From: Myxococcales bacterium
GTDB taxonomy: Bacteria; Myxococcota_A; Polyangia; Palsa-1104; JAEUJZ01
Direction: 5' to 3'
NCBI GenBank assembly: GCA_016794365.1
Contig: JAEUKB010000037.1
Location: 62,001-126,000, forward strand
Length of the DNA: 64,000 nucleotides
Numbering within the stretch: the first letter of the stretch is position 1; every line of letters begins with the position of its first letter. Position numbers and translations under genes: made by a program. The notes below the pieces were generated by a model, which saw only the letters and a list, made by a program, of their open reading frames with translations, was not told the origin of the DNA and made no database searches. Shown piece by piece: positions 1 to 8,031 of the stretch.

Positions 1-33
1 GAAAGTGACTCCGACAAGGAGCTTGCGGCCTAA
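1..33 (+). CDS. 3' end of an upstream gene (possibly ffh)
   Basis: The first eleven codons read ESDSDKELAA followed by TAA in frame 1. This would be the C-terminus of a gene beginning before the window. Upstream of rpsP many bacteria carry ffh (signal recognition particle protein), so that identity is suggested by gene order only; ten residues are too few to identify the product, and the frame could be open by chance. Confidence 0.3.
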   Translation, partial: ESDSDKELAA

Positions 34-75
34 CGGCCTTCACCAAAACCCGGAACACGCAGTGTTTTCAAGCTC

Positions 76-105
76 TTGACAGCACCAGGACCATACAAGT
101 AGGCT
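76..105 (+). promoter_or_regulatory. candidate sigma-70 promoter upstream of rpsP
   Basis: A perfect TTGACA at 76-81 is followed after 18 bases by TAGGCT (100-105), a poor -10. It lies about 150 bases upstream of rpsP, leaving a long leader that could serve the ribosomal cluster. The -35 is convincing, the -10 is not. Confidence 0.3.
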
Positions 106-251
106 TGCCGACTCGCGAGCGGTCTCGACGAACGGACTATCTAGCAATGCTATTTTTTGTCAGATCGCCTACCAAAAAACCAATCCCGCCGAGGCTGTCC
201 GTGCTCGACTGCGGGTGAATACGTCAGACGAAACAGATAGGACCAACAGAC

Positions 252-521
252 ATGGCCGTAAAGATGCGACTGGCTCGTGCTGGAGCGAAGAAGGCACCGT
301 TCTACCGGGTCGTGGTGGCAAACTCCCGCAGTCCTCGTGATGGACGCTTCATCGAGCACATTGGTGTCTACGATCCGACGCGGACTCCGACGGAAGTGCG
401 CTTCAAGATGGACCGCGTGGATTACTGGCTGAGCCAGGGCGCAGAGCCCTCTGAGACGGTTGCGTTCCTTATCGCGCAGGTGAAGACCGGCAAGCTGGGA
501 ACCGCCGGAGCTGCGAAGTAA
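252..521 (+). CDS. rpsP: 30S ribosomal protein S16
   Basis: This is the small-subunit ribosomal protein S16, 89 residues, of normal family length. The N-terminus [20 protein letters not shown] and the following [22 protein letters not shown] stretch (residues about 20-42) are the family hallmarks: a basic first strand, then the segment that packs on 16S rRNA. It heads the conserved order rpsP-rimM-trmD-rplS. An ATG with a weak purine-rich site (TAGGA) upstream was chosen. A 317-base gap separates it from rimM, so the two may be transcribed together but are not translationally coupled. Identification is secure. Confidence 0.97.
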   Translation: MAVKMRLARAGAKKAPFYRVVVANSRSPRDGRFIEHIGVYDPTRTPTEVRFKMDRVDYWLSQGAEPSETVAFLIAQVKTGKLGTAGAAK

Positions 522-838
522 CAGAGCAGCTGTCGTACGGAAGCAAGCAGCGTATTTTCCATCGCAAGACCGTCACTGTCGCAACACTGAATTTCAGGTT
601 GCGCGGTGATTTTTTCATCTGGCAGTCCATGGGCTTTCGTCAAAGATCGCTCTCCACGCATCAAAAATGTTGAGCGCAAGTGGCTGCCAGATGAATTGTC
701 TTTCGATGAAAATCAAAGCTGACTCATATGAGTGCTACAGCCAGCACTCGGTTGAGTATGGCTGTAACACTGGATGTGTTGTGCTTCTATGACACGGTGT
801 CAGCCAATCTTTTTGCTGGCATCTAGTGATGAAATCCA
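522..838 (+). other. intergenic region between rpsP and rimM, no gene seen
   Basis: These 317 bases are clearly more AT-rich than the genes on either side and hold no convincing ORF; the KH-domain gene often found here is absent. Two dyads are visible: 10-base arms TCATCTGGCA (615-624) and TGCCAGATGA (685-694), and the 13-base palindrome TGACACGGTGTCA at 790-802, about 40 bases before rimM. Their role is unknown. Confidence 0.5.
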
Positions 839-1369
839 ATGTCGCGTTCTCTCTTAGAGATTGGTTCGGTTTGTCGTCCGCATGGCCTGCGTGGTGAGCT
901 TCGTGTGAAGCTACATGACCCAGGCTCTGATGCATTGGATGCGATCGAGCATATCTGGACAGAGAAAGACAGCGAGGCTCCTCAGATGTGGCGATTGAAG
1001 TCCTTCCGAGGAGAAGCCAACGGATTTTTTGTTCTCACGGTTGATGGTATTTCTGATCGCACAGCAGCGGAAGCGCTGACCCGACAGAAACTGCTCGCCG
1101 CTCGTGATGAGCTACCCGCGCTAGAGTCTGACGAGTTTTATCTTGTTGACTTGATTGGATGCGAAGTTCAAACGGTGTCTGGGGAACGTGTTGGAATCAT
1201 CTCTGAAATCCTCAACTTTGGTGCTCAGCCTCAGTTGTCGATTGCTCGCGATGAGCGAGAATCAGCATTAGTGCCCATAGTGACAAATATATTTATTTCC
1301 TACGATTCAGAACGGCGTCTGGTTGTGGTGGATCCCCCGGTCGGCTTGCTGGACATCGATCTCAAGTAA
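839..1369 (+). CDS. rimM: 16S rRNA processing protein RimM
   Basis: RimM assists maturation of the 30S head, where it binds S19 and acts together with S16. The protein has 176 residues, the usual size. Residues about 5-85 form the N-terminal RimM domain, with the motif EIGSVCRPHGLRGELRV near the start; residues about 95-172 form the PRC-barrel, beginning at EFYLVDLIGCEV. It ends nine bases before trmD, so the two are probably co-translated. The ribosome-binding site is weak, but the start matches the family N-terminus. Confidence 0.95.
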   Translation: MSRSLLEIGSVCRPHGLRGELRVKLHDPGSDALDAIEHIWTEKDSEAPQMWRLKSFRGEANGFFVLTVDGISDRTAAEALTRQKLLAARDELPALESDEFYLVDLIGCEVQTVSGERVGIISEILNFGAQPQLSIARDERESALVPIVTNIFISYDSERRLVVVDPPVGLLDIDLK

Positions 1370-1378
1370 GTAGATATT

Positions 1379-2143
1379 ATGATTCAATCTATCGACATTA
1401 TTTCCATCTTCCCGGAAATGTTCGATCCGGTCTTGAAGGTGAGCATTACGGGCCGCGCAATCAGCAAAGGCGCAGTCATTGTTCGTCCGCATAATTTGCG
1501 AGATTACACAACAGATCGTCATCGTACGACGGATGATACTCCATATGGTGGCGGCTCCGGGATGGTAATGCTCCTCGAGCCGATGGTTCGAGCTGTTGCT
1601 GCACTCGAGACACAGTACGGACGTGCGCGAAAGATTGTGCTGGCACCGACGGGAAGACCATTGACTCAAAAGCTGGTCCGAGAGCTGTCAAAAGAAGAGC
1701 GTCTCCTTCTTATTTGTGGTCGATATGAAGGTATGGATGAGCGTATTCATCGCTATGTTGATGATGAAATTTCAATTGGTGATTTTGTATTGACAGGCGG
1801 TGAGCTACCTGCAATGGTGTTGATAGATGCCCTTGCCCGATTGATTCCAGGTGTGCTTCATAACGAACACTCATTGGAAGATGAGTCATTTGAAAGTGGT
1901 TTATTAGAGTATCCTCAGTATAGCAGACCTTCAGAGTCTGACGGACATGCTGTTCCGGCGGTCTTACTGTCTGGCAACCATGAACAGATCAGACGCTGGC
2001 GACGACAGCAAGCGTTGATTCGGACTCGCGAGCGTCGGCCCGATCTGTTCTCTGCGGTAACGCTTAGTGAAGAGGATCGCCGCCTGATTGCCGCGTGGGA
2101 TGCCGAGCAGCCGGGTCGTCGGACCATGGAGATGACGCCATGA
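1379..2143 (+). CDS. trmD: tRNA (guanine-N1)-methyltransferase TrmD
   Basis: TrmD methylates G37 of tRNAs using S-adenosylmethionine and so prevents frameshifting. The 254-residue protein shows the SPOUT trefoil-knot motifs: YGGGSGMVMLLEP near residue 57, GRYEGMDERI near 114, and SIGDFVLTGGELPAM near 131-145, the loop that wraps the methyl donor. The C-terminal helical domain (to residue 254) is complete. The stop codon overlaps the ATG of the next gene in an ATGA (2140-2143), which indicates translational coupling to the second SPOUT protein. Confidence 0.97.
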   Translation: MIQSIDIISIFPEMFDPVLKVSITGRAISKGAVIVRPHNLRDYTTDRHRTTDDTPYGGGSGMVMLLEPMVRAVAALETQYGRARKIVLAPTGRPLTQKLVRELSKEERLLLICGRYEGMDERIHRYVDDEISIGDFVLTGGELPAMVLIDALARLIPGVLHNEHSLEDESFESGLLEYPQYSRPSESDGHAVPAVLLSGNHEQIRRWRRQQALIRTRERRPDLFSAVTLSEEDRRLIAAWDAEQPGRRTMEMTP

Positions 2144-2745
2144 GCGCACAGGTAAACAGCCCAGCGGCTCGCTTGGCCAGCAGATCATATGTTGCACTTG
2201 TCCACCACCCCGTGTATGACAAGCAGCATCAGGTCGTAAGCACTTCGGTTACGAACCTTGACATCCATGACATTGCGCGATCCTGTTCCACATACGGCGT
2301 GGCTGGTTACTACGTCGTTCATCCCGTCGCTGCTCAGCGCCAGCTGGTCGAGCGAATTCTTGGGTATTGGAACGAAGGACCGGGGCAAAGTCAGAACGAT
2401 TTCCGTCGAGAGGCGCTGTCATATGTCCGCGTTGTGCCCTCGATGGATGAAGCGATCGATGCGATCCAAAGAGAGCACGGACAGCGTCCTTCCGTCATTG
2501 GCACCTCCGCTCGTCCGACGGGGCCAGCCGTTTCTGCTCCAGCTCTCCGCGCCGAGTTTGCCGCTACGGCGCGACCGCTTTTGTTGGTGATGGGGACCGG
2601 TTGGGGTCTCACAAATGAGTTCATGTCCAGTGTCGATAGAGTGCTCGAGCCGATTCAGGGAACGGCCCCTTACAACCACCTCTCGGTGCGCTCTGCGACA
2701 GCAATCATTTTAGACAGGCTCTTCGCAGAAGAAGCCGGAACGTAG
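2140..2745 (+). CDS. SPOUT-type RNA methyltransferase (Methyltrn_RNA_4 / DUF2168-like)
   Basis: This 201-residue protein resembles the SAM-dependent RNA methyltransferases found beside trmD in deltaproteobacteria and Aquificae (Pfam Methyltrn_RNA_4). Supporting features are the N-terminal ALVHHPVYDKQHQVVSTSVT, the DIHDIARSCSTYGV segment, and the knot-like LLLVMGTGWGLTNE with the terminal NHLSVRSATAIILDRL, which is typical of SPOUT fold proteins. The start at 2140 was chosen because it overlaps the trmD stop as ATGA; an earlier in-frame start at 2095 would run inside trmD. The substrate is not known; a tRNA or rRNA base is likely. Confidence 0.8.
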   Translation: MSAQVNSPAARLASRSYVALVHHPVYDKQHQVVSTSVTNLDIHDIARSCSTYGVAGYYVVHPVAAQRQLVERILGYWNEGPGQSQNDFRREALSYVRVVPSMDEAIDAIQREHGQRPSVIGTSARPTGPAVSAPALRAEFAATARPLLLVMGTGWGLTNEFMSSVDRVLEPIQGTAPYNHLSVRSATAIILDRLFAEEAGT

Positions 2746-2757
2746 GAGAATCACGAG

Positions 2758-3156
2758 ATGAGCGATGTTGTCCCCGCTGTTGAACTGCTAGAGAAGACCC
2801 TTCTGCGCAAGCAGGCGCTGCCGGAGTTCCGCGTGGGAGACTCGGTCCGGGTGTGGGTCCTCATCAAGGAAGGCGACAAAGAGCGTGCGCAGGCCTTTGA
2901 GGGCGTGGTCATTCGTCGTCACCACCACGGCCTGCGTTCGTCGTTTACCGTGCGCAAGATCAGCTACGGCGTTGGCGTCGAGCGTATCTTCCCGGTGAAT
3001 TCGCCTCGACTCGATCGCGTCGAGGTGGTGAGCCGTGGTGAGGTTCGTCGTGCTCGTCTGTTCTATCTCCGTGATCTGTCGGGCAAGGCGGCTCGCATCA
3101 AGGAGCGGACCACCAAGCGTCCCACCGAAGTGGCTGCGACGACGACAGAAGGCTAG
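2758..3156 (+). CDS. rplS: 50S ribosomal protein L19
   Basis: L19 sits at the interface between the ribosomal subunits. The protein has 132 residues, slightly longer than usual because of a Thr/Glu-rich tail after SGKAARIKE (about residue 115). The core motifs [20 protein letters not shown] (about residues 22-41) and FEGVVIRR, followed by [18 protein letters not shown], are all present. A strong site (TAGGAG) lies eight bases before the ATG. The gene closes the ribosomal cluster; a hairpin terminator follows about 115 bases later. Confidence 0.97.
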   Translation: MSDVVPAVELLEKTLLRKQALPEFRVGDSVRVWVLIKEGDKERAQAFEGVVIRRHHHGLRSSFTVRKISYGVGVERIFPVNSPRLDRVEVVSRGEVRRARLFYLRDLSGKAARIKERTTKRPTEVAATTTEG

Positions 3157-3269
3157 CTGCTTCGCGTAAAATAACGAACACACGGCTCAGCTTAACGAAA
3201 TTGCTGCATGGACAGCAGTTGCTCGGAGCAGGGTTGGTGTTCTGCCGTTTACTTTGCAAGCGGTGTATC

Positions 3270-3305
3270 AAGCTGTACGGTTCCTTCCGTACAGCTTTTG
3301 TTTTT
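3270..3305 (+). terminator. Rho-independent terminator after rplS
   Basis: An 11-base perfect stem (AAGCTGTACGG at 3270-3280 with CCGTACAGCTT at 3287-3297), a six-base loop, and a T-rich tail (TTGTTTTT) form a textbook terminator for the ribosomal cluster. Confidence 0.9.
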
Positions 3306-3608
3306 CGTGAGCCTATCCAAACTGCGGCGAGGCGTCCGGCTTGCAAACAGAGAGCGAGCGCTTGTGAGGATGCGAGCGATGACTGATGCAGCGGGCTGCG
3401 ATCTGTCGGTTTGAATCGGTGCGCATTTTTTGTGGACTCAGTGTCGGCGGTTGCGTGGGATTTGGTCTGTTGTAAAGATCATTTGGTTTCTGCTGTTTGT
3501 GCTTGATGAACTGTGTCTTTGTTCAAAGTTGAATCATCTAATCGCAGAATCGACGAGTCTGTGTTCCGTTCCATGGTAACGGCTTGACTTGATAAGGGGC
3601 GCTTGTTC
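3306..3608 (+). other. intergenic region before yraN, no gene seen
   Basis: About 300 bases with no supported coding region; the rnhB gene that often sits between rplS and yraN is missing here. The stretch presumably holds the yraN promoter, but I could not pick a convincing -35/-10 pair. Confidence 0.5.
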
Positions 3609-3974
3609 ATGTCTTTAGCTATGGGTCAGTTGGGAGAAGAGCGCGCAACGCAGTATTTGATAGATCACGGGCTGCGTATTTTGACGCGAAACTATCGAAC
3701 CAAGCGCGGAGAAATCGACATTGTGGCTGATGATGCAGGCACGCTCTGTTTTGTTGAAGTTCGCTTACGCGAATCAGCAACATTTGGAGCACCGATAGAA
3801 ACGGTCTCTGTGAAAAAACAACAGAGAATTTCCTATGCTGCGATGGAATATTTGGCACGTTATGTATCAGCGAAGAAGCCGCGAGCCTGTCGTTTTGACG
3901 TGATTGCTATTGAACAAATTCCGCAGCGCATTACTTGGATCAAGAATGCATTTTCTGTGACGACTCGATATTGA
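3609..3974 (+). CDS. yraN: YraN / UPF0102 family putative endonuclease
   Basis: A 121-residue UPF0102 protein with a Holliday-junction-resolvase-like PD-(D/E)XK fold. GQLGEERATQYLIDHGLRIL forms the first helices, followed by GEIDIVADDAGTLCFVEVRLRE, which holds the acidic D and the E of the site; the family lysine is replaced by arginine (EVR rather than EVK), a change also seen in some members. The start at ATG 3609 has AAGGGG eight bases upstream; an in-frame TTG at 3603 is less likely. Its place next to rplS is conserved in many bacteria, but its cellular role is not settled. Confidence 0.88.
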   Translation: MSLAMGQLGEERATQYLIDHGLRILTRNYRTKRGEIDIVADDAGTLCFVEVRLRESATFGAPIETVSVKKQQRISYAAMEYLARYVSAKKPRACRFDVIAIEQIPQRITWIKNAFSVTTRY

Positions 3975-4037
3975 CACATCGAGCGTAGACTGCCCTAGGC
4001 AGCGCTGCGTTGACGTTGGCAGTGAGGAATCGGTAAC

Positions 4038-4691
4038 ATGATCGCCATGAAAAAAATCGCGGTTCTTGGTTCCGGTACTGTGGGCGAAGTTCTTGCAAAC
4101 GGTCTCCTCAAGTACGGCTATGAGGTGATGCGTGGCACTCGGGAAAGCAGCAAACTGGCCGACTGGCACGCCAAGGCTGGTTCGTATGCTTCTGTCGGTT
4201 CGTTCGAGGAAGCTGCGCGTTTCGGCGATGTCGTCGTGCTGGCGGTCAAGGGCTCGGTGAGCGAAGAGCTGGTGAAGTCGCTTGCGAGTGCTCTCGATGG
4301 CAAGACGGTGATCGATGCGACGAACCCGATTGCTGATGCTGCGCCGGAACATGGTGTGCTCAAGTTCTTTACGGGTCCAAACGACTCGCTCATGGAACGG
4401 CTGCAGAGCGCAGCGCCGGGTGCGTACTTTGTGAAGGCGTTTTCGTGTGTCGGTAACCCGTTTATGGTGAACCCGGACTTTGGCGGTCAGACGCCGACGA
4501 TGTTCATCTGTGGCAATAGCGCAGCAGCGAAGCAGCAAGTCTCGACGATTCTGCGACAGTTTGGCTGGGACATCGAAGACATGGGCGCAGTGACGGCAGC
4601 GCGGGCGATCGAGCCGCTGTGCATGCTGTGGTGCATTCCGGGCATGACGCGGGGAAGCTGGACCCACGCGTTCAAGCTGCTGCGGAAGTAA
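4038..4691 (+). CDS. NAD(P)-binding F420-type oxidoreductase
   Basis: A 217-residue protein of the coenzyme-F420-dependent NADP reductase-like family (Pfam F420_oxidored). The N-terminus carries a Rossmann dinucleotide motif, KKIAVLGSGTVGEVLANGL (GxGxxG), then DVVVLAVKG and TVIDATNPI, which frame the nicotinamide pocket. The rest (VKAFSCVGNP, MFICGN, DMGAVTAARAIEP) follows the family to its end. No F420-biosynthesis gene is in the window, so the true cofactor and substrate cannot be said; many bacterial members use NADPH without F420. It stands alone, convergent with the next gene. Confidence 0.75.
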   Translation: MIAMKKIAVLGSGTVGEVLANGLLKYGYEVMRGTRESSKLADWHAKAGSYASVGSFEEAARFGDVVVLAVKGSVSEELVKSLASALDGKTVIDATNPIADAAPEHGVLKFFTGPNDSLMERLQSAAPGAYFVKAFSCVGNPFMVNPDFGGQTPTMFICGNSAAAKQQVSTILRQFGWDIEDMGAVTAARAIEPLCMLWCIPGMTRGSWTHAFKLLRK

Positions 4692-4709
4692 GGGCGACGA
4701 GCGCGGCGC

Positions 4710-5288
4710 TTATTTGCGCTGGCGCAGGCGATAGGCAGACAGCCAGCCTCGACGCGGTGGTGCATCTGCGGATGAAGCCACGCGAATGTCATCGACGACG
4801 TAAAAGCACTGCGGATCGAGCCGTCGGGACTCGTTGATGATGCTGGGCACGCGTCGTCGCTCCGACTCGAGGTAGAGCATGTGAACGGGTCCGTCGCGGC
4901 CCATGCCATGAAAGAGCGTGACGCGGAAGCCTTGCTGTCGTAGCTCATCGGCGAGCTGATCGCCGCGTCGAGAGAACACCCGGAGCACTTGGTTGCCCAT
5001 TGCAGCCCAGCGCTCGATGGTCAGTCCAACATAGTTTCCGACGGCAAAACCTGCGGCATAGGCCACCGCAAGGTGCGGCTTGTTCAGGTTTCCAAGCACC
5101 CGCGAGGCGGCAAAGACCCAGATCAGCACCTCGCAAAAACCCAGCATCGCGGCCCGACCACGCCGACCTTGTGTGACCATGACCACCCGCAGCGTTCCCA
5201 ATGACACATCACCGACGCGGGCGAGAAAGACTGTCAGACAGCTAAGCAGGAGCGAATCAAGCATATGCGTCGCTAGCTTACCAATCAA
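4710..5288 (-). CDS. UPF0316 membrane protein (DUF5698 + DUF2179)
   Basis: A 192-residue inner-membrane protein of the UPF0316 group. Residues about 9-95 contain three hydrophobic segments with the signature ARVGDVSLGTLRVVMVTQGRR; residues about 105-185 form the cytosolic DUF2179 ferredoxin-like domain (RVFSRRGDQLADELRQQGFR, then FYVVDDIR). A second in-frame ATG nine residues in (at 5264) is an equally plausible start. Homologues exist widely, but no activity is established. It converges on the reductase gene with an 18-base gap. Confidence 0.75.
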   Translation of the reverse strand: MIGKLATHMLDSLLLSCLTVFLARVGDVSLGTLRVVMVTQGRRGRAAMLGFCEVLIWVFAASRVLGNLNKPHLAVAYAAGFAVGNYVGLTIERWAAMGNQVLRVFSRRGDQLADELRQQGFRVTLFHGMGRDGPVHMLYLESERRRVPSIINESRRLDPQCFYVVDDIRVASSADAPPRRGWLSAYRLRQRK

Positions 5289-5374
5289 TTGGCGTCTTAC
5301 TGGGTTCTTGTTAACGTAGCGAAACGCTCCTCATGGTGAATACAAACCCTGGGAGTCCGTCCGAGGAGTAAAGG

Positions 5375-5491
5375 ATGGCGGACTCAGATGATGGCAATCC
5401 TTGGCGCACACATCCGACAGCTCAGCAAAGGTCATTCCGCTGCCTACTTCGGCTGGTCGGGACGTGCATGCATCCAAGGTGCCAGCGATGA
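5375..5491 (+). CDS. short upstream ORF coupled to the ECF sigma factor
   Basis: A 38-codon ORF starts at an ATG preceded by GGAGTAAAGG, the best ribosome-binding site in the area, and begins MADSDDGNPWRTHPTAQQ. It ends in a TGA that overlaps the sigma gene's ATG as ATGA (5488-5491). The arrangement suggests that ribosomes translating this peptide deliver initiation to the sigma gene, a way to set or regulate its expression. The peptide itself (rich in Arg and Cys at its end) resembles no family I know. It could instead be chance, with the sigma protein starting further upstream in its own frame. Confidence 0.45.
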   Translation: MADSDDGNPWRTHPTAQQRSFRCLLRLVGTCMHPRCQR

Positions 5492-6129
5492 CAGCGACAA
5501 AGAGCGACGCGCAGAGCGACGAGCTACGTCAGGCCGAAGCAGCGCTGGTCGATCAAGCGCGGCGAGGCGATCAGCGCGCGTTTCGGACCTTGGTCGAGCG
5601 TTATCAGCGACGGGTATTTTCGCTGGCGCTCGGTCTGCTGAAGGATCCCGACGAAGCGCGCGATATCTCGCAGGAAGCGTTTCTGAAGGCGCACCGGCAC
5701 CTGGGATCGTTTCAAGGGACAGCCAGCTTCTATACGTGGCTGTATCGCATCACGGTGAACCTGTGCATCGATCGCAAGCGCAAGGTCGGACGGGGCAGCG
5801 AGGTCGAGCTAGACGAGCGGCTGTCTCACCGTCAGGTGGGAAGTCCGGCGGATGTGCTGGCAACGCAGAAGCTGTCGTTCAACCCGCAGCGCGTCGCACA
5901 ATCGAGCGAGCTACGAAAGCGAATCTTTGCGGCACTCGACAAGCTGTCCGAGCAGCATCGAGCGGTGCTGATCTTGCGCGAGGTCGAGGGGCTGTCTTAC
6001 AAAGAGATCGCCGATTCGATGGACTGTCCAGAGGGGACGGTGATGAGCCGACTCTTTCATGCCCGACGGCAGATGCAAGAGCTGCTTTCGGACTTCGCCG
6101 AGGACGCAGAGCAGGAGGGGGCTGAATAA
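5488..6129 (+). CDS. ECF-family RNA polymerase sigma factor (RpoE-like)
   Basis: An extracytoplasmic-function sigma factor of 213 residues from this start. Region 2 (AFRTLVERYQRRVFSLALGL, then DEARDISQEAFLKAHRHL and FYTWLYRITVNLCIDRKR) binds the -10 element and core polymerase; region 4 (LSEQHRAVLILREVEGLSYK, then EIADSMDCPEGTVMSRLFHA) is the helix-turn-helix for the -35. ATG 5488 was chosen because of the ATGA overlap with the short upstream ORF; an in-frame TTG at 5401 would add 29 residues of unconserved sequence. The anti-sigma factor follows after 12 bases. Confidence 0.9.
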   Translation: MTATKSDAQSDELRQAEAALVDQARRGDQRAFRTLVERYQRRVFSLALGLLKDPDEARDISQEAFLKAHRHLGSFQGTASFYTWLYRITVNLCIDRKRKVGRGSEVELDERLSHRQVGSPADVLATQKLSFNPQRVAQSSELRKRIFAALDKLSEQHRAVLILREVEGLSYKEIADSMDCPEGTVMSRLFHARRQMQELLSDFAEDAEQEGAE

Positions 6130-6141
6130 GCCCAAGCGACC

Positions 6142-6612
6142 ATGGCAGTTGCCGACGACAAGCTACAGAGTCTGTTTGATAACGAGCTACCGAGCGATGA
6201 AGCGGAAGTGCTGCGGCGAGACTTGTCCGACGAGGACTTGCTCAAGCTGGCGGCTCTTGCAGAGCTATCAGAGACGGTCCGTGGCACCGTGTCAGCCGAG
6301 GCTGCGACGCACGAGCTGGATCTGTGGTCGTCTCTGGCTGACAAGCTGCCGCAGCAACCGTCCGCACAGGTGATTCCGCTGCGTCGGAAAATTGTGCGAC
6401 GGACGACGGCGATTGTATCGGCGCTCGCGCTGGCTGCGTCACTTTTGTTTGCGCTGCGACCGGGCTCTCCCGGCGATAGCAACTGTGAGATCGAAGAGTT
6501 GGAAGTCGTCGGCACGGGCGCGACGGTGATGAAGGTTGCTGACGATCGCGGCAACGACACGACGCTCATCTGGTTCGATCATCAGGAAGAAGACGAATGG
6601 GAAAGTCTGTAA
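6142..6612 (+). CDS. putative membrane-bound anti-sigma factor
   Basis: A 156-residue protein directly behind the sigma gene. Residues 1-80 form an acidic helical domain (LQSLFDNELPSDEAEVLRRD, resembling anti-sigma N-termini), residues about 88-108 are one membrane span (RTTAIVSALALAASLLFAL), and the C-terminal 50 residues would be periplasmic. No zinc-binding HxxxCxxC motif is present, so it would be a zinc-free anti-sigma factor. The role rests on position, topology and the N-terminal pattern. Its last 16 bases overlap the next gene. Confidence 0.65.
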   Translation: MAVADDKLQSLFDNELPSDEAEVLRRDLSDEDLLKLAALAELSETVRGTVSAEAATHELDLWSSLADKLPQQPSAQVIPLRRKIVRRTTAIVSALALAASLLFALRPGSPGDSNCEIEELEVVGTGATVMKVADDRGNDTTLIWFDHQEEDEWESL

Positions 6613-7139
6613 TCGAACAGTGGGCTTCACCGATGGCGGTGCTGGCTCTGTTTTCGCTTGGGCAGCCGCAGGTAAGTCGCGCTCAGACCGAGGCCCAAAG
6701 ACCTGCACCGTCGGAAGGGAAGGCTGCGACCGATGCGACGGGGACGGCGATGTGCTCGGTTCGCGTGATTCATGCGACGGCAACTGGCACCGAGTTCGAC
6801 GCACGACTGGAGCCGCTGCGCCCACAGCTCAAAGGTCAGGCGTTTCAGTCGTTTACGAACTTTGCGCTGCTCAAGCAGCACGAGCTGTCGATCGCGGGCG
6901 GTGCATCGCAGCGCTTCGATGTTCCCGGCGAACACCAAGGCGTGCTGGCGTATGAAGGACGGGCCGACGCGGGTGGCAAGCACCGACTGCGGCTTCGTCT
7001 GGAAATTCAAGACGGCAAGGCCAAGCTTCTATCGACCAAGTTCGTGATAAACGACGGAGGGACGATGATGCAGGCGGGCCTAAAGTACGACAAAGGGGTG
7101 TTGGTGCTCGGCATCACTTGTCGTTCGGCGGGTCAATAA
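6597..7139 (+). CDS. secreted protein of the sigma-factor operon
   Basis: A 180-residue protein with a signal peptide (hydrophobic MAVLALFSLGQPQVS, probable cleavage after SRA near residue 29). The mature part alternates short beta-like stretches (LSIAGGASQRFDVPG, HRLRLRLEIQD) and ends in ITCRSAGQ, with no family I recognise. It overlaps the anti-sigma gene by 16 bases, so it is very likely made with it and may be the envelope component that the anti-sigma factor senses, or a target of the pathway; that is inference. Confidence 0.55.
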   Translation: MGKSVIEQWASPMAVLALFSLGQPQVSRAQTEAQRPAPSEGKAATDATGTAMCSVRVIHATATGTEFDARLEPLRPQLKGQAFQSFTNFALLKQHELSIAGGASQRFDVPGEHQGVLAYEGRADAGGKHRLRLRLEIQDGKAKLLSTKFVINDGGTMMQAGLKYDKGVLVLGITCRSAGQ

Positions 7140-7214
7140 GCGCTGGCGGATGTGCCTGGGCACGAGCGGTGCTGCCTGCATTTGGGGTACAGTGGGACGA
7201 TAATCGGAGGACGC

Positions 7215-8018
7215 ATGCGAGTTCTGTTCTGTTCTATCCTGCTTGGTTCGGTTCTGCTTTCGGGCTGTAGCTCGGGGCCGAAATACAAGATCGATGACGC
7301 GCTGCTCGCGGACGTGGCGCCTGGCGAAAAGTCGCAGATGCTGGCGATTCAGTCGGAGCTAAACCAGGCGACTGAAGAAAAGAACAAGTCGGTGAGCGAC
7401 GCGGCGATCGCAGACAAAGAGCTGACCGTGGCCGATGCGGAATACGACAAGACCAAGGCCGACGTGAACATGGCCAAGGCAGAGCAGTCGCTCGCTGAGT
7501 CCACCAAAGATCTGAACCGGATCGCAGCGGCGAAGCAGAACCTGGAGCAAAAGCAGCTTGCCAAAGATGTGGCCGACGCGAAGGTTGATTACGCGAAGGC
7601 TCGTCGCAGTCAGGCGCGGGCGCAGGTGGACTTTGCCGAGCAGCGGCTGGTGGCGCTTCAGGCTCGTTACGAGCAGTCGAAGGCGCAGCTTGCGGCGGCC
7701 AAAGGCAAGAAGCCGACGGCGGACTTTGCGGTTTCGACGTTTGATGAGCAGGCCACTAGCGCGCAGCGGAAGGCGGACGATGCCAAGCTGACGGCGGATC
7801 GGCGGCAGCTCGATGCAACCCAGGCGCAGGGTAAGTACAATCAGCTCTTCCAGAAGCTCCAGATGCTTCAGGGAGCGCAGATGGCACCAGGGGGAATGCA
7901 ACCACAGCCTGGAATGCAGCAGCAGCCCGGAATGCAGCCCCAGCCTGGAATGCAGCAGCCCGGAATGCAACCACAGACTGGAATGCAGCCGATGGGCCAG
8001 CCTGCGGGACAGCACTAA
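7215..8018 (+). CDS. coiled-coil lipoprotein with GMQ-rich tail
   Basis: A 267-residue lipoprotein. The start at 7215 has GGAGG just upstream and gives a proper lipoprotein signal ending LLSGC (Cys18 lipidated). Residues about 50-215 are a charged, alanine-rich coiled coil (KNKSVSDAAIADKELTVADA and similar heptads), resembling periplasmic spacer proteins. The last 45 residues are a tandem of GMQPQP-type units, probably flexible. An in-frame start at 7152 would add 21 residues before the signal and is unlikely. The function is unknown; such proteins often bridge outer membrane and cell wall. Confidence 0.65.
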   Translation: MRVLFCSILLGSVLLSGCSSGPKYKIDDALLADVAPGEKSQMLAIQSELNQATEEKNKSVSDAAIADKELTVADAEYDKTKADVNMAKAEQSLAESTKDLNRIAAAKQNLEQKQLAKDVADAKVDYAKARRSQARAQVDFAEQRLVALQARYEQSKAQLAAAKGKKPTADFAVSTFDEQATSAQRKADDAKLTADRRQLDATQAQGKYNQLFQKLQMLQGAQMAPGGMQPQPGMQQQPGMQPQPGMQQPGMQPQTGMQPMGQPAGQH

Positions 8019-8031
8019 GCAACGGTACGCA

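Noticed and set aside
5388..6125. A 245-codon frame overlapping the sigma factor gene in another phase
   Set aside because: The translation is low-complexity Ala/Arg/Gly, whereas the other frame has full sigma regions 2 and 4.
7152..7214. An upstream start for the coiled-coil lipoprotein
   Set aside because: It would put 21 residues before the lipoprotein signal; the GGAGG site and lipobox favour 7215.
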